Source: JADJLQ01 sp034439915 (lineage in GTDB: Bacteria > Bacteroidota > Bacteroidia > Chitinophagales > Saprospiraceae). From it: DNA of 13,966 bases. Below are positions 1 to 8,475 of this stretch, one piece after another. The stretch covers positions 1-13,966 of the forward strand of contig JAWXBI010000106.1 of the NCBI GenBank assembly GCA_034439915.1, in the 5' to 3' direction. The translations under genes were made by a program, and so were the position numbers. Below the pieces are notes generated by a model. It was not told where the DNA came from and did no database searches. It was given only the letters and a program-made list of their open reading frames with translations. Numbering within the stretch: position 1 is the first letter of the stretch; each line of letters opens with the position of its first letter.

Positions 1-1
1 C

Positions 2-3000
2 CTCAACCTCCTCTTCTTAATTACTGTATCGCTTGTGACAGGCTACAGCCAGGCGAATATTACATCGGCAACCTTAGGCATGATGGAAGCACGACATATT
101 GGTCCGGCGGTAATGGGAGGCCGCATCACGGATATCGATGGAGTGCCTTCAACACCAAGAATCCTATATATCAGCACCGCGGGTGGAGGCATTTGGAAGA
201 CGACTAATGCAGGCGCTTCGTTCAAACCAATATTCGATAAATACCCCCAATCCATAGGTGCTTTGGCTATAGATCCTAAAAATCCGAATATCATCTATGC
301 AGGAACAGGTGAAAGTAATATGCGCAATTCAGTATCGGTAGGTTACGGAATGTATAAATCAGCCGATGCCGGAGAAAACTGGATCAAAATAGGGTTGGAC
401 AGTACCGAGCACATCAGTAAGGTGGTTATTCACCCTAAAAATTCCAACATAATTTTTGTGGCTGCACCTGGACATCTTTGGAATGACCACAAAGACCGCG
501 GACTCTATAAATCTGTCGATGCAGGAAAGACGTGGGAAAAAATATTATACGTGGATGAAAAAACCGGTTGCGCAGATTTTATAATTGACCCTGTGCATCC
601 GGATACGATGTACGCCTCAACCTGGGAATTTCGCAGGACAGCCTACAGTTTTAATTCAGGGGGACCTGGCAGCGGATTGCATAAATCCGTGGACGGAGGT
701 AAAACCTGGAATAAAATCACCAAAGGATTGCCTTCCGGAACCTATGGGCGTATTGCTATGACCTTAGCACCCAGCGAACCGAACAATTTATTGGCCATCG
801 TGGAATCTGAAACTACAGGATTATTTATTTCTTCCGACTTTGGTGAATCCTGGAAAGCGCAAAGTTCCAATTCCAATGTGTCGGCAAGGCCATTTTATTT
901 CAGTACCATTGAAGTAGACCCAAACAATGCGAAAAGAGTTTACCGCCCGGCGTTTACAGTATCCATAAGCGATGATGGTGGTTATAGTTTCAGGGAAATT
1001 CTCAATGAAGCAGGTTGGGTACACAGCGATTGCCACGCCTTGTGGATCAATCCCAATAATACGAGCCATATGTATTTGGGTACGGATGGTGGGGTATATA
1101 TGAGTTTGGACAAAGGCAATAATTGGATTTTCCTAAACTCTATTCCGGTTTCTCAATTTTATCATGTTATGGTGGATGAGCAGACCCCGTATAATGTATA
1201 TGGCGGATTGCAGGACAATGGGTCCTGGATGGGTCCTTCAAGCAGCCCAAATGGCATAGAAAATAAAGACTGGAGGGATGTCGGTTTTGGAGATGGATTC
1301 TGGGTTCAACCCGATCAGGAAGCTTCTGAAAATTATGTTTATAGCGAATGGCAGGGAGGCAATGTGATCCGGCTTAATCTCAAAACCAATGAAGCAGCTA
1401 ATATTAAACCACAGGCGGCGGCTGGTGAAACCAAACTTCGGTTCAATTGGAATAGTCCTCTGCAAGTCAGCCCTACCAATAAAAAAACCCTTTACCTCGG
1501 TGCACAATACCTGTACAAAACTCAAAATCGCGGTTTGACCTGGGAAAAAATCTCGCCGGACCTTACCACAGATGATAAGAAAAAACAAGAACAGGAAGAA
1601 AGCGGAGGCGTCACTATTGACAATACCGCGGCAGAAAATCATTGTACTATTTTTTCTATAGCAGAATCTCCGCTGGATGAAAAATTGATTTGGGTAGGAA
1701 CAGATGATGGCAACCTTCAGTACACGATAGATGGGGGTAAAATCTGGAACAAAGTCAATCCGAATATATCCTGTATCCCCTCCGGTACCTGGGTCAGCAG
1801 TATCGAACCCAGCCGCTTTGACAAGAATACGGTGTACGCCACTTTTGATAATCATGCATATGGTGATATGCGCACTTATGCAGCCCGAAGCACGGACCTG
1901 GGTAAAAGTTGGGAATGTTTTAGTTCTCCCTCATTTAAAAGTTTTGCTCATAAAATTAAAGAGGACCTGGTCAATAAAAACCTGTTGTTTTTAGGGACGG
2001 AAAGCGGGTTATACCTCACCATCGATGCGGGCAAAACGTGGATCCTTTACAATGCCAATATTCCGGATTTTAGTTTGGTTAGAGATATTCAGATCCATCC
2101 ACGGACCCATGATCTGGTATTGGCTACTCATGGCAGAGGCATATTAATCATTGACGATATCACACCGCTCCGGCTGCTGGATCAGTCCTTGTTACAATCA
2201 TCTATAAAAATTTTGCCCTCCCGGCCAACGTTAAATACCCTGGGCAGGTTTGGCGCTTCATTCCCTTTTGCGGGTGGTTATGCCGGACCTAATGCGAGTG
2301 AAAACGTGGTCATTAATTATTACCTCAAAGACCGGGTGACTAGTGGAGATGTTTATGTGGAAATATTTGATCTCCAGGGAAGAAAAATAATGCAGCTTCC
2401 GGGTGGCAAACGCAAAGGTATCAATAAAGTGAGATGGAATATGCGCATGATGCCACCGAAAGTAGCTACCGGAGGTGATGGTTTGGATTTTGGGGGATTT
2501 ACCGCTCCGTTGTTGCCTGCTGGAATTTATACGGTTAAAGTGACCAAGGGTACAGAATATGCGGATGGCAATATTGAGTTGATCAAAGATCCTGATTCAC
2601 CACACAGCGAAGAAGACCGCAAAGCCCAATATGAGACCCAAATGAAACTTTATCAGATGGTAGAGGACCTGGCTTTTGTGAGCGATCAACTGCAAGACCA
2701 GCAAAAAACTTCAAAAGAAATATTGGACAAAGTCAAGAATCTTAAAACATTGATTCCTCTGATGAATACCTATGGTAAAGAATTAGAAGATATCCGAAAA
2801 ACATTGTTGGCCACTAAAGAATCCAAGGGAGGAATAACCGGGGAAGAACAAATCCGGGAAAAATTGAGTTCGATCTATGCAGCCGTAGCCGGTTATGAAG
2901 GCAGACCGTCTGAAGTCTATCTCCAGGGTATGAATACCATGACAAAAGAAGTCTCCGGGGCCCAGACCAAACTCGAAAAAATATATACCACGACCTTGCC

Positions 3001-3115
3001 CAAAATTAACAAAGAACTGGTCAAAGAAAAATTGCCCACGCTTCTATTAATGAAACGGGAAGTCTGGGAAGCCCGGAAGATGAAAGAACAGGGGATTAAG
3101 GTGGTCAAACCCTGA
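2..3115 (+). CDS. Exported VPS10/sortilin-like BNR (Asp-box) repeat protein, 5'-truncated by the window edge
   Basis: The reading frame is open from nucleotide 2. It opens with a hydrophobic stretch (LNLLFLITVSLVTGYSQA) that looks like the end of a signal peptide, so the GTG at 35 is probably not the start and the true start lies left of the window. About eleven Asp-box motifs (S-x-D-x-G-x-T-W type) are visible. Examples, counting from GTG 35 as residue 1, are KSADAGENW near 108, KSVDAGKTW near 159, KSVDGGKTW near 217, SLDKGNNW near 357, and TIDAGKTW further on. Such repeats build beta-propellers in the sortilin/VPS10 and sialidase superfamilies. The family-typical GGLQDNGSW segment is present near 390. 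After the propellers come a beta-rich FlgD-like segment (about nt 2300-2560, FDLQGRKIMQLPGGKRKG) and a charged, helical C-terminal tail (about nt 2590-3115). A periplasmic or surface location is inferred. The substrate is unknown, and no catalytic residues can be assigned despite the common label 'glycosyl hydrolase'. Confidence 0.9.
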   Translation, partial: LNLLFLITVSLVTGYSQANITSATLGMMEARHIGPAVMGGRITDIDGVPSTPRILYISTAGGGIWKTTNAGASFKPIFDKYPQSIGALAIDPKNPNIIYAGTGESNMRNSVSVGYGMYKSADAGENWIKIGLDSTEHISKVVIHPKNSNIIFVAAPGHLWNDHKDRGLYKSVDAGKTWEKILYVDEKTGCADFIIDPVHPDTMYASTWEFRRTAYSFNSGGPGSGLHKSVDGGKTWNKITKGLPSGTYGRIAMTLAPSEPNNLLAIVESETTGLFISSDFGESWKAQSSNSNVSARPFYFSTIEVDPNNAKRVYRPAFTVSISDDGGYSFREILNEAGWVHSDCHALWINPNNTSHMYLGTDGGVYMSLDKGNNWIFLNSIPVSQFYHVMVDEQTPYNVYGGLQDNGSWMGPSSSPNGIENKDWRDVGFGDGFWVQPDQEASENYVYSEWQGGNVIRLNLKTNEAANIKPQAAAGETKLRFNWNSPLQVSPTNKKTLYLGAQYLYKTQNRGLTWEKISPDLTTDDKKKQEQEESGGVTIDNTAAENHCTIFSIAESPLDEKLIWVGTDDGNLQYTIDGGKIWNKVNPNISCIPSGTWVSSIEPSRFDKNTVYATFDNHAYGDMRTYAARSTDLGKSWECFSSPSFKSFAHKIKEDLVNKNLLFLGTESGLYLTIDAGKTWILYNANIPDFSLVRDIQIHPRTHDLVLATHGRGILIIDDITPLRLLDQSLLQSSIKILPSRPTLNTLGRFGASFPFAGGYAGPNASENVVINYYLKDRVTSGDVYVEIFDLQGRKIMQLPGGKRKGINKVRWNMRMMPPKVATGGDGLDFGGFTAPLLPAGIYTVKVTKGTEYADGNIELIKDPDSPHSEEDRKAQYETQMKLYQMVEDLAFVSDQLQDQQKTSKEILDKVKNLKTLIPLMNTYGKELEDIRKTLLATKESKGGITGEEQIREKLSSIYAAVAGYEGRPSEVYLQGMNTMTKEVSGAQTKLEKIYTTTLPKINKELVKEKLPTLLLMKREVWEARKMKEQGIKVVKP

Positions 3116-3188
3116 TACTAAAATGGTGTAAACGGTGTGGAAATTTAGTTTAAAACCGCCGACTATCATCGCTGACCTTATAAGCATG

Positions 3189-3196
3189 TATATTTG
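3189..3196 (+). promoter_or_regulatory. Candidate Bacteroidota -7 box before mnmH
   Basis: TATATTTG matches the Bacteroidota sigma-A -7 consensus TAnnTTTG and ends 4 bases before the first ATG of mnmH. No convincing -33 TTTG element is seen. If the box is used, transcription would start around the ATG at 3201. That would favour the second ATG (3213) or a near-leaderless message. Confidence 0.3.
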
Positions 3197-3200
3197 ATTC

Positions 3201-4256
3201 ATGCTGCGGCAAATGGAAATTGAAGAATGGATACAGGATAAATCACTACCTATCCTGGACGTCCGTTCACCGGCGGAATTTAATCATGCGCACGTGACCG
3301 GTGCAATTTCGCTCCCTTTATTTTCGGATGAAGAACGTGCCCTCATCGGAACAACATATAAACAAATTGACAAGTCGCACGCCATGATGCTGGCTCTGGA
3401 ATACGTTGGCCCCCGAATGACTGAATTGGTCAATCTTGCCCGTACTGCTGCCCCCGAAGAAAAAATCAGGATCCATTGTTGGCGCGGGGGTATGCGAAGT
3501 GGAAGTGTTGCCTGGTTGCTCAACACCATGGGTTTTGACAAGGTTCATGTGCTCAACAACGGGTACAAAGCCTATCGTCACTGGGCATTGGCACAATTCG
3601 AAACGAATTACCCCATACTGGTATTGGGAGGTAAAACCGGAAGTGCCAAAACTGAAATTTTAAAAGTATGGTCTGCTCAAAATGCAGCCACAATCAATCT
3701 GGAAGGGCTGGCGCATCATAAAGGATCTGCTTTTGGCTGGATAGGTGAAGCAGACCCGCCCACACAGGAACAATTTGAAAATGATCTCGCTACTTCGTTG
3801 TATGATCAAAAGCACCGGGAATCTATTTGGTTTGAAGATGAAAGTGAACGCATCGGCTTAGCCAGGATACCCACACCATTATATAAACAAATGCGCGCAT
3901 CGCCATTGTATTTTTTGGATATTCCCAAAACCATCCGAATCCCTTACCTGATCGAATCGTATGCTCACCAAGGTGATGAAAAACTAGCACTCAGTATTCT
4001 CCGCATTTCAAAAAAATTAGGTGGTGCAAATACCAAGCTGGCCATTCAGGCCCTGCACCGAAAGGATTATGAGCAGGTTGCTGATCTGGTTCTTTATTAT
4101 TATGACAAATCTTATGAAACCGGGTTGAGCATGAGAGATACAAGCCGGGTAATCCGCATCCATAGCGAAACGATCGATCCGGTGACCAATGCGCAACTTA
4201 TCTTGCAGTATAAATTAAAAACCCGTCATGGAACCCATCAAACTCACCCAGTATAG
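3201..4256 (+). CDS. mnmH: tRNA 2-selenouridine synthase (MnmH/SelU/YbbB)
   Basis: The 351-aa protein has the normal length and two-domain layout of the family. The N-terminal rhodanese domain (about residues 5-130) carries the active-site loop HCWRGGMRS with Cys93, which aligns with the essential Cys97 of the E. coli enzyme. The C-terminal P-loop domain starts with GGKTGSAKT at 143-151. EGLAHHKGSAFG (168-179) and FEDESERIG (211-219) are further family signatures. In the known family the enzyme uses selenophosphate to convert 2-thiouridine at wobble position 34 of Lys, Glu and Gln tRNAs to 2-selenouridine, through a geranylated intermediate. The selenophosphate synthetase gene follows with a 29-base overlap, which strongly supports both calls and implies translational coupling. 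An in-frame ATG at 3213 (residue 5) is an equally plausible start, because neither ATG has a Shine-Dalgarno sequence. Confidence 0.96.
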   Translation: MLRQMEIEEWIQDKSLPILDVRSPAEFNHAHVTGAISLPLFSDEERALIGTTYKQIDKSHAMMLALEYVGPRMTELVNLARTAAPEEKIRIHCWRGGMRSGSVAWLLNTMGFDKVHVLNNGYKAYRHWALAQFETNYPILVLGGKTGSAKTEILKVWSAQNAATINLEGLAHHKGSAFGWIGEADPPTQEQFENDLATSLYDQKHRESIWFEDESERIGLARIPTPLYKQMRASPLYFLDIPKTIRIPYLIESYAHQGDEKLALSILRISKKLGGANTKLAIQALHRKDYEQVADLVLYYYDKSYETGLSMRDTSRVIRIHSETIDPVTNAQLILQYKLKTRHGTHQTHPV

Positions 4257-5259
4257 CCATGGCGCAGGCTGCGGATGTAAAATATCTCCGAAAAACCTTG
4301 AAACTATTTTAAGATCATCACAGCCCAAATTCTACGATCCGCAATTATTAGTAGGATATGATTCCAGAGATGATGCAGCAGTATACGATATTGGCCATGG
4401 GCAGGCGATCATCAGTACCACCGACTTTTTTATGCCGATTGTTGATGACCCTTATGATTTTGGCCGGATAGCGGCAACCAATGCCATCAGTGATGTGTAT
4501 GCCATGGGGGGCAAACCCTTAATGGCCATAGCCATTTTAGGCTGGCCGGTGAATAAACTATCACCGGAAATTGCCCAACAAGTAATAGCTGGCGGCAGGG
4601 CTGTATGTCAATTGGCTGGAATGCCCCTGGCAGGTGGACACAGCATCGATAGTCCTGAGCCCATTTTTGGATTGGCCGTCACCGGGATCATCGACAAATC
4701 AAAAATCAAACAAAACAATACCGCGCGGGAAGGTGATCTCCTTTTTCTCACCAAACCCCTGGGTATAGGTATTCTCAGTACTGCGCAAAAAAAAGGATTG
4801 CTGGAGCCTGTTGATGAAAAGGTCCTGATTGAAACCATGTGTACCCTTAACCGGATTGGAATGGAACTCGGTAATCTACCCGGAGTCCATGCCATGACGG
4901 ATGTCACTGGTTTTGGTTTATTGGGCCATTTATTGGAAATGGTTAAAGGGAGCGGGTTATCAGCCAGCCTTAGCCTGGATCAAATCCCCTTATTACCCAA
5001 TCTTCATCATTACCTCAATGCGGGATCCTATCCAGGTGGTACTGAACGGAATTGGGAGAGTTATGGTCATGACATAGGATCATTGGATGAGACCTGGCGA
5101 TTAATCCTGGCTGATCCACAGACGAGCGGGGGATTGCTGATTGCAGTGGATCAGTCGTTAGAAAAAACGATCCGTGATTTGCTCCATCAAAATAACCTCT
5201 ATGCCGGGGTGATCGGTCAACTAGGAATAAAAAAACATATAAGTATTTACTTCTCCTAA
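4228..5259 (+). CDS. selD: Selenide, water dikinase (selenophosphate synthetase)
   Basis: SelD makes selenophosphate from ATP and selenide, supplying MnmH and, where present, selenocysteine synthesis. The 343-aa protein is collinear with E. coli SelD. The N-terminus SHGAGCGCKISP holds Cys15 and Lys18, equivalent to catalytic Cys17 and Lys20. Codon 15 is TGC, so this is the cysteine form and not a selenoprotein. The metal and nucleotide-binding signatures DDAAVYDI, STTDFFMPIVDDPYDFGRIAATNAISDVYAMGG, LAGGHSID, MTDVTGFGLLGHL and DPQTSGGLL are all intact. The start ATG lies inside the last codons of mnmH in a different frame with no Shine-Dalgarno sequence, which fits re-initiation after mnmH. 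Because selA, selB and tRNA-Sec are absent here, selenium may serve only tRNA modification in this organism. That last point cannot be tested inside the window. Confidence 0.98.
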   Translation: MEPIKLTQYSHGAGCGCKISPKNLETILRSSQPKFYDPQLLVGYDSRDDAAVYDIGHGQAIISTTDFFMPIVDDPYDFGRIAATNAISDVYAMGGKPLMAIAILGWPVNKLSPEIAQQVIAGGRAVCQLAGMPLAGGHSIDSPEPIFGLAVTGIIDKSKIKQNNTAREGDLLFLTKPLGIGILSTAQKKGLLEPVDEKVLIETMCTLNRIGMELGNLPGVHAMTDVTGFGLLGHLLEMVKGSGLSASLSLDQIPLLPNLHHYLNAGSYPGGTERNWESYGHDIGSLDETWRLILADPQTSGGLLIAVDQSLEKTIRDLLHQNNLYAGVIGQLGIKKHISIYFS

Positions 5260-5326
5260 GTCTCTTCTAACCTCAATTCTTCCTAGCTCCTACCTCAAAC
5301 CTCCTCAATTCCCCTATCTTCATAGT
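5260..5326 (+). other. Polypyrimidine spacer between selD and the oxidoreductase gene
   Basis: The 67-base spacer is strongly C/T-rich on the plus strand and contains CCTCAATTC twice (5271-5279 and 5303-5311). It has no purine-rich Shine-Dalgarno sequence before the ATG at 5327 and no hairpin followed by a T-run. It does not look like a terminator. Confidence 0.4.
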
Positions 5327-6370
5327 ATGAAACCCATCAACACCGCCCTCTGCTCATTTGGTATGAGCGGATGGATCTTCCATGCTCCATTTCTAACCAA
5401 TCATCCCGGTTTTAAGCTATACGCGGTATGGGAAAGATCAAAAAACCTGAGTCAGGAAAAATATCCCGGCACAACGGTGTATCGCACGTACGAAGAACTA
5501 TTATTGGATCCTGAGGTTGAATTGGTCATAGTCAATACTCCGAGTTCAACCCATTACGAATATGCAAAACAAGCCTTACTGGCCGGCAAAAATGTGATTG
5601 TTGAAAAACCGTTCGCTGCAACCGTTGAAGAAGCTAATGAACTGGTCGCTATTGCTGCTCAGGAAAAAGTCAAACTGGGAGTATTTCAAAACCGACGATA
5701 TGACAGCGATTTTATAACGGTAAAAGATGTTATCCAGCAGGGTTTGTTGGGGGATTTACTGGAAGTTGAATTTCATTATGACCGGTATAACCTGGCTTTA
5801 AGTCCTAAAGCACATAAAGAAATACCGGGCCCTGCAGTGGGTTGTATTTATGACCTCGGGCCCCATCTGATTGACCAGGTGTTGCATCTTTTTAATATGC
5901 CCAAAGCGGTTTTTGCGGATATCATGATTACCCGCCCGGGATCCCTGGTGGATGATTATTTTGAAATCCTGCTGTATTATCCCAAAATGAAAGTCAGGTT
6001 AAAAGCGGGATATCAGGTAAGGGAACCGTTTGCTTCATTTGTGGTGCACGGATCCAAAGGTTCATTTTTAAAACCCAGAGCAGACGTTCAGGAAACCGAA
6101 TTACAAGCACATCGCTCGCCATCAGAAGCCAATTGGGGCGTAGAACCTGAATCCGGACAAGGGCTTTTACATACGGAAGTGGACGGAATGGTTGTAAAAA
6201 AATTGGTTCCTTCGTTGCCTGGTAATTATATGGAATATTATGAGGGTGTGTTTAAAGCCATGCGTCAACAGGAGGCCATGCCGGTCACCGGTGAAGATGG
6301 CGTAAATGTGATTACCATAATTGAAGCCGCAAAAAGGAGCAATGAGGAAGGCAGGGTGGTTACGTTGTGA
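5327..6370 (+). CDS. Gfo/Idh/MocA family oxidoreductase, YdgJ/IolW (scyllo-inositol dehydrogenase)-like
   Basis: The 347-aa protein has the family's usual length. It has an N-terminal Rossmann fold with FGMSGWIFHAPFL (11-23) as nucleotide-binding turn, TPSSTHYEYA (71-80), and the hallmark EKP at 93-95, whose Lys is catalytic. The C-terminal alpha/beta domain carries CIYDLGPHLID (173-183) with the Asp176/His180 pair expected for this family. Overall order and motifs (FQNRRYDSDF, GSKGSF, VPGNY-like LPGNYMEYY) resemble E. coli YdgJ and B. subtilis IolW, which oxidise scyllo-inositol with NADP. The real substrate here could be another polyol or sugar. It lies 67 bases after selD and is probably read with it or from a weak own promoter. 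No functional link to selenium is apparent. Confidence 0.9.
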   Translation: MKPINTALCSFGMSGWIFHAPFLTNHPGFKLYAVWERSKNLSQEKYPGTTVYRTYEELLLDPEVELVIVNTPSSTHYEYAKQALLAGKNVIVEKPFAATVEEANELVAIAAQEKVKLGVFQNRRYDSDFITVKDVIQQGLLGDLLEVEFHYDRYNLALSPKAHKEIPGPAVGCIYDLGPHLIDQVLHLFNMPKAVFADIMITRPGSLVDDYFEILLYYPKMKVRLKAGYQVREPFASFVVHGSKGSFLKPRADVQETELQAHRSPSEANWGVEPESGQGLLHTEVDGMVVKKLVPSLPGNYMEYYEGVFKAMRQQEAMPVTGEDGVNVITIIEAAKRSNEEGRVVTL

Positions 6371-6387
6371 GTGACCGGGATCTTTAC

Positions 6388-6488
6388 CTATAATCAGCCA
6401 AATCTTTAAATATATGCCACATTTGGCTAAATATAAAAATCTATAATCAGCCAAATCAGGATAATTTCTGTACATTTGGCTGATTATA
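6388..6488 (+). repeat. Two tandem inverted repeats (53-bp period) directly upstream of the AAA+ ATPase gene
   Basis: Arm TATAATCAGCCAAAT occurs at 6389-6403 and again, exactly, at 6442-6456. The direct repeat is 17 bases if flanks are counted (6388-6404 and 6441-6457). Its reverse complement ATTTGGCTGATTATA occurs exactly at 6474-6488. A 13/15 match, ATTTGGCTAAATATA, lies at 6421-6435. Each unit is therefore a 15-base arm, a 17-base loop and a 15-base opposite arm, and the two units sit 53 bp apart. The loops differ in sequence but not in length. The last arm ends 8 bases before the ATG at 6497. The layout would suit a paired operator for a dimeric protein, an RNA hairpin that hides the start region, or a nuclease recognition site. 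None of these is shown by the sequence itself. Confidence 0.85.
6471..6478 (+). promoter_or_regulatory. Candidate -7 box inside the inverted repeat
   Basis: TACATTTG fits TAnnTTTG exactly and overlaps the beginning of the last repeat arm (6474-6488). A start of transcription a few bases downstream would leave a leader of only about 10 bases before the ATG at 6497. A -33 TTTG is not seen at the expected distance. If the box is real, a protein bound to the repeat would block RNA polymerase. Confidence 0.3.
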
Positions 6489-6496
6489 AACACTTC

Positions 6497-7918
6497 ATGG
6501 AGCTCATTGGAAGGCAAAGGGAAATAAAAACACTCAAACTCTCTATTCAAACGGATCAATCAGAATTGGTTTGTATATATGGCAGGCGCAGAGTAGGAAA
6601 AACCTTTTTAATCCGGAATTATTTTGGAACAACCATCCAGTATGAAATTTCAGGTTTGCATCAGGGGGCCCTGGATGAACAATTAACCAATTTTACTCAA
6701 ACACTGATAAAAACGAGTGGCCAATTTGTGGTCAAACCGGCCTCCTGGCTGGAAGCTTTTTTTTTATTGGAACAATGGTTGAATGCTTCCAAATCGAAAT
6801 ATAAACAGGTTTTGTTTTTTGATGAATTCCCCTGGTTGGCCACTTCCAAATCAGGGTTTTTAGCAGCCTTTGAAAATTTTTGGAATACGTATATTTCAAA
6901 ACAAAACAAATTTATAGTGGTCATTTGCGGATCTGCGGCCTCATTTATGATCAATAAAGTAATAAAAAACAAAGGAGGATTGCACAACCGAGTAACCCGT
7001 AAAATCAGGCTCCTGCCTTTTACCTTACACGAAACCGAAAAATTCCTGACGTATAAAAAAATAAAATGGAGTAGGTATGATATGACTATGTGTTATTTGG
7101 CCATAGGAGGGATACCCCACTATTTAAATCAAATACAACGAGGCGAATCCGTATCCCAGGCTATAGATCGGCTGTTATTTGATGCCACAGGAGTTTTGAA
7201 TAATGAATTCGATGAATTATTTGCCTCTCTTTTTCTACATGATCATTTGCATAAACAGGTTGTTTCACTTTTGGCTAAAAAAAATAAAGGCCTTACCCGA
7301 AATGAAATTCTATCCTCCATTCCAATCAAATCCGGAGGAACATTTAGTACTATACTGGATGAATTAATCGAGTCGGGTTTTATTGAAAAACTGAATCCAT
7401 TTGATAAAAAATCCAAAGACAGCCTTTACAGGTTATCGGATGAATATTGTTTATTTTATCATCAATTTATAACACCGAGTATAAAAGCGGGAAAAGGTTC
7501 ATGGATCAGGTTATCTGCAACCACATCCTGGAAAGTCTGGTCTGGCTATGCTTTTGAGGGCCTTTGTCTCAAACACATAGCACAAATAAAAAAAGCACTG
7601 GGTATTGATAAAATTTATTCTACCCATTCCAGTTGGCTGGGTTCATCTCCCCTGGGGAAAGCGCAAATGGATTTGATCATCAACCGCGATGACCAGGTGA
7701 TCAATGTATGCGAAATGAAATTTTACAATTCATTATTTGCAATGGATAAAAAATATACGGAAGCGTTGAGGAGAAAATTGGCCATATTTGCTCAAAGTAC
7801 GGGGACAAAGAAAAATTTATTCCTGACCCTGGTGACTACGTTCGGAGCTGATGAAAATAAATATTTTTATGAACTGATCCAAAATCAAGTAAAACTGGAT
7901 GATTTATTTATAGAATGA
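6497..7918 (+). CDS. AAA+ ATPase of the archaeal-type ATPase / DUF234 family with PD-(D/E)XK-like C-terminal domain
   Basis: The start chosen is ATG 6497 (MELIGRQREI), the usual N-terminus of this family. An in-frame TTG at 6476 lies inside the inverted repeat and is less likely. The 473-aa protein has Walker A GRRRVGKT (29-36), Walker B VLFFDE (105-110), sensor-1-like VVICGSAAS (141-149), and the family's GLHNRVTRKIRLLPF segment (161-175). A winged-helix-like region follows (GLTRNEILSSI, about 257-295). The C-terminal domain keeps Glu354 (YAFEGLCL), Asp392 (QMDLII) and Glu406-x-Lys408 (CEMKF), the spacing of a PD-(D/E)XK nuclease core. DUF234 is placed in that superfamily. No physiological role is established for most members; mobile-element maintenance or defence is often suspected. 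It stands alone, with GNAT as the next gene, 53 bases downstream. Confidence 0.9.
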   Translation: MELIGRQREIKTLKLSIQTDQSELVCIYGRRRVGKTFLIRNYFGTTIQYEISGLHQGALDEQLTNFTQTLIKTSGQFVVKPASWLEAFFLLEQWLNASKSKYKQVLFFDEFPWLATSKSGFLAAFENFWNTYISKQNKFIVVICGSAASFMINKVIKNKGGLHNRVTRKIRLLPFTLHETEKFLTYKKIKWSRYDMTMCYLAIGGIPHYLNQIQRGESVSQAIDRLLFDATGVLNNEFDELFASLFLHDHLHKQVVSLLAKKNKGLTRNEILSSIPIKSGGTFSTILDELIESGFIEKLNPFDKKSKDSLYRLSDEYCLFYHQFITPSIKAGKGSWIRLSATTSWKVWSGYAFEGLCLKHIAQIKKALGIDKIYSTHSSWLGSSPLGKAQMDLIINRDDQVINVCEMKFYNSLFAMDKKYTEALRRKLAIFAQSTGTKKNLFLTLVTTFGADENKYFYELIQNQVKLDDLFIE

Positions 7919-7971
7919 AGTCTAAAGGAGACATGGAAGGACAGTGACTCTGTTGAATTTTAATAGTACTA

Positions 7972-8475
7972 ATGAAGCAAAAATCAAGTTCCTGGCTCAT
8001 TCGCCCGGCTACCTCTAAGGATCATGAAGCCATCTGGAGAATCATCCGGTCCGTGATTAAAACCGGGGATACCTATGTATTTACCCCCAATGCATCCAAA
8101 GAAAAAATGCTGGAATATTGGTGCGGTCCTGATGCCTATACTTACGTTGCACTGATCGATGATACGATCAAAGGGACCTTTGTATTAAGAGACAATAAAC
8201 CGGATCTGGGGTCGCATATAGGTAACGGTTCGTACATGGTTGATCCTGCAGCCCATGGCCTGGGGATCGGCAGACGTATGGGGGAACATTCCATAGCGGA
8301 AGCAAAAAGATTGGGATATCACGCCATTCAATTCAATTATGTGGTCAAAACTAATCAACCAGCAGTCAATCTCTGGTTGTCCCTCGGCTTTGAAATCGTA
8401 GGTGAAGTACCGGAAGCTTTTAATCATAGCCAGTTGGGGTATACCAATGTGTATGTGATGTATAGGAAATTATAG
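7972..8475 (+). CDS. GNAT family N-acetyltransferase
   Basis: The 167-aa protein spans a single GNAT domain. The N-terminal strand WLIRPATSKDHEAIWRI opens the fold. Motif A with the acetyl-CoA pyrophosphate loop is YMVDPAAHGLGIGRRMGE (89-105), where GLGIGRR fits the Q/R-x-x-G-x-G/A pattern. Motif B follows as NQPAVNLWLSLGFEIVGEVPEAF (128-150). The end, GYTNVYVMYRKL, is typical of a GNAT subgroup annotated generically. Transfer of acetyl from acetyl-CoA to an amine is expected. The substrate cannot be read from sequence. ATG 7972 has no good Shine-Dalgarno sequence. The 53-base gap to the ATPase gene permits co-transcription but shows no coupling. Confidence 0.92.
   Translation: MKQKSSSWLIRPATSKDHEAIWRIIRSVIKTGDTYVFTPNASKEKMLEYWCGPDAYTYVALIDDTIKGTFVLRDNKPDLGSHIGNGSYMVDPAAHGLGIGRRMGEHSIAEAKRLGYHAIQFNYVVKTNQPAVNLWLSLGFEIVGEVPEAFNHSQLGYTNVYVMYRKL

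Noticed and set aside
1238..1855. A 205-codon minus-strand frame inside the BNR-repeat gene
   Set aside because: It runs fully antisense to a clearly conserved coding region, its product matches no family I recognise, and it looks like a shadow frame.
6476..6496. TTG 6476 as the start of the ATPase
   Set aside because: The added residues (LADYKHF) come from the inverted repeat arm, and ATG 6497 gives the family's usual N-terminus.
7924..7947. Leader mini-ORF (ATG GAA GGA CAG TGA) after AAAGGAG, upstream of the GNAT gene
   Set aside because: Only two bases separate the Shine-Dalgarno-like sequence from the ATG, too close for normal initiation, and a four-codon frame is easily due to chance.
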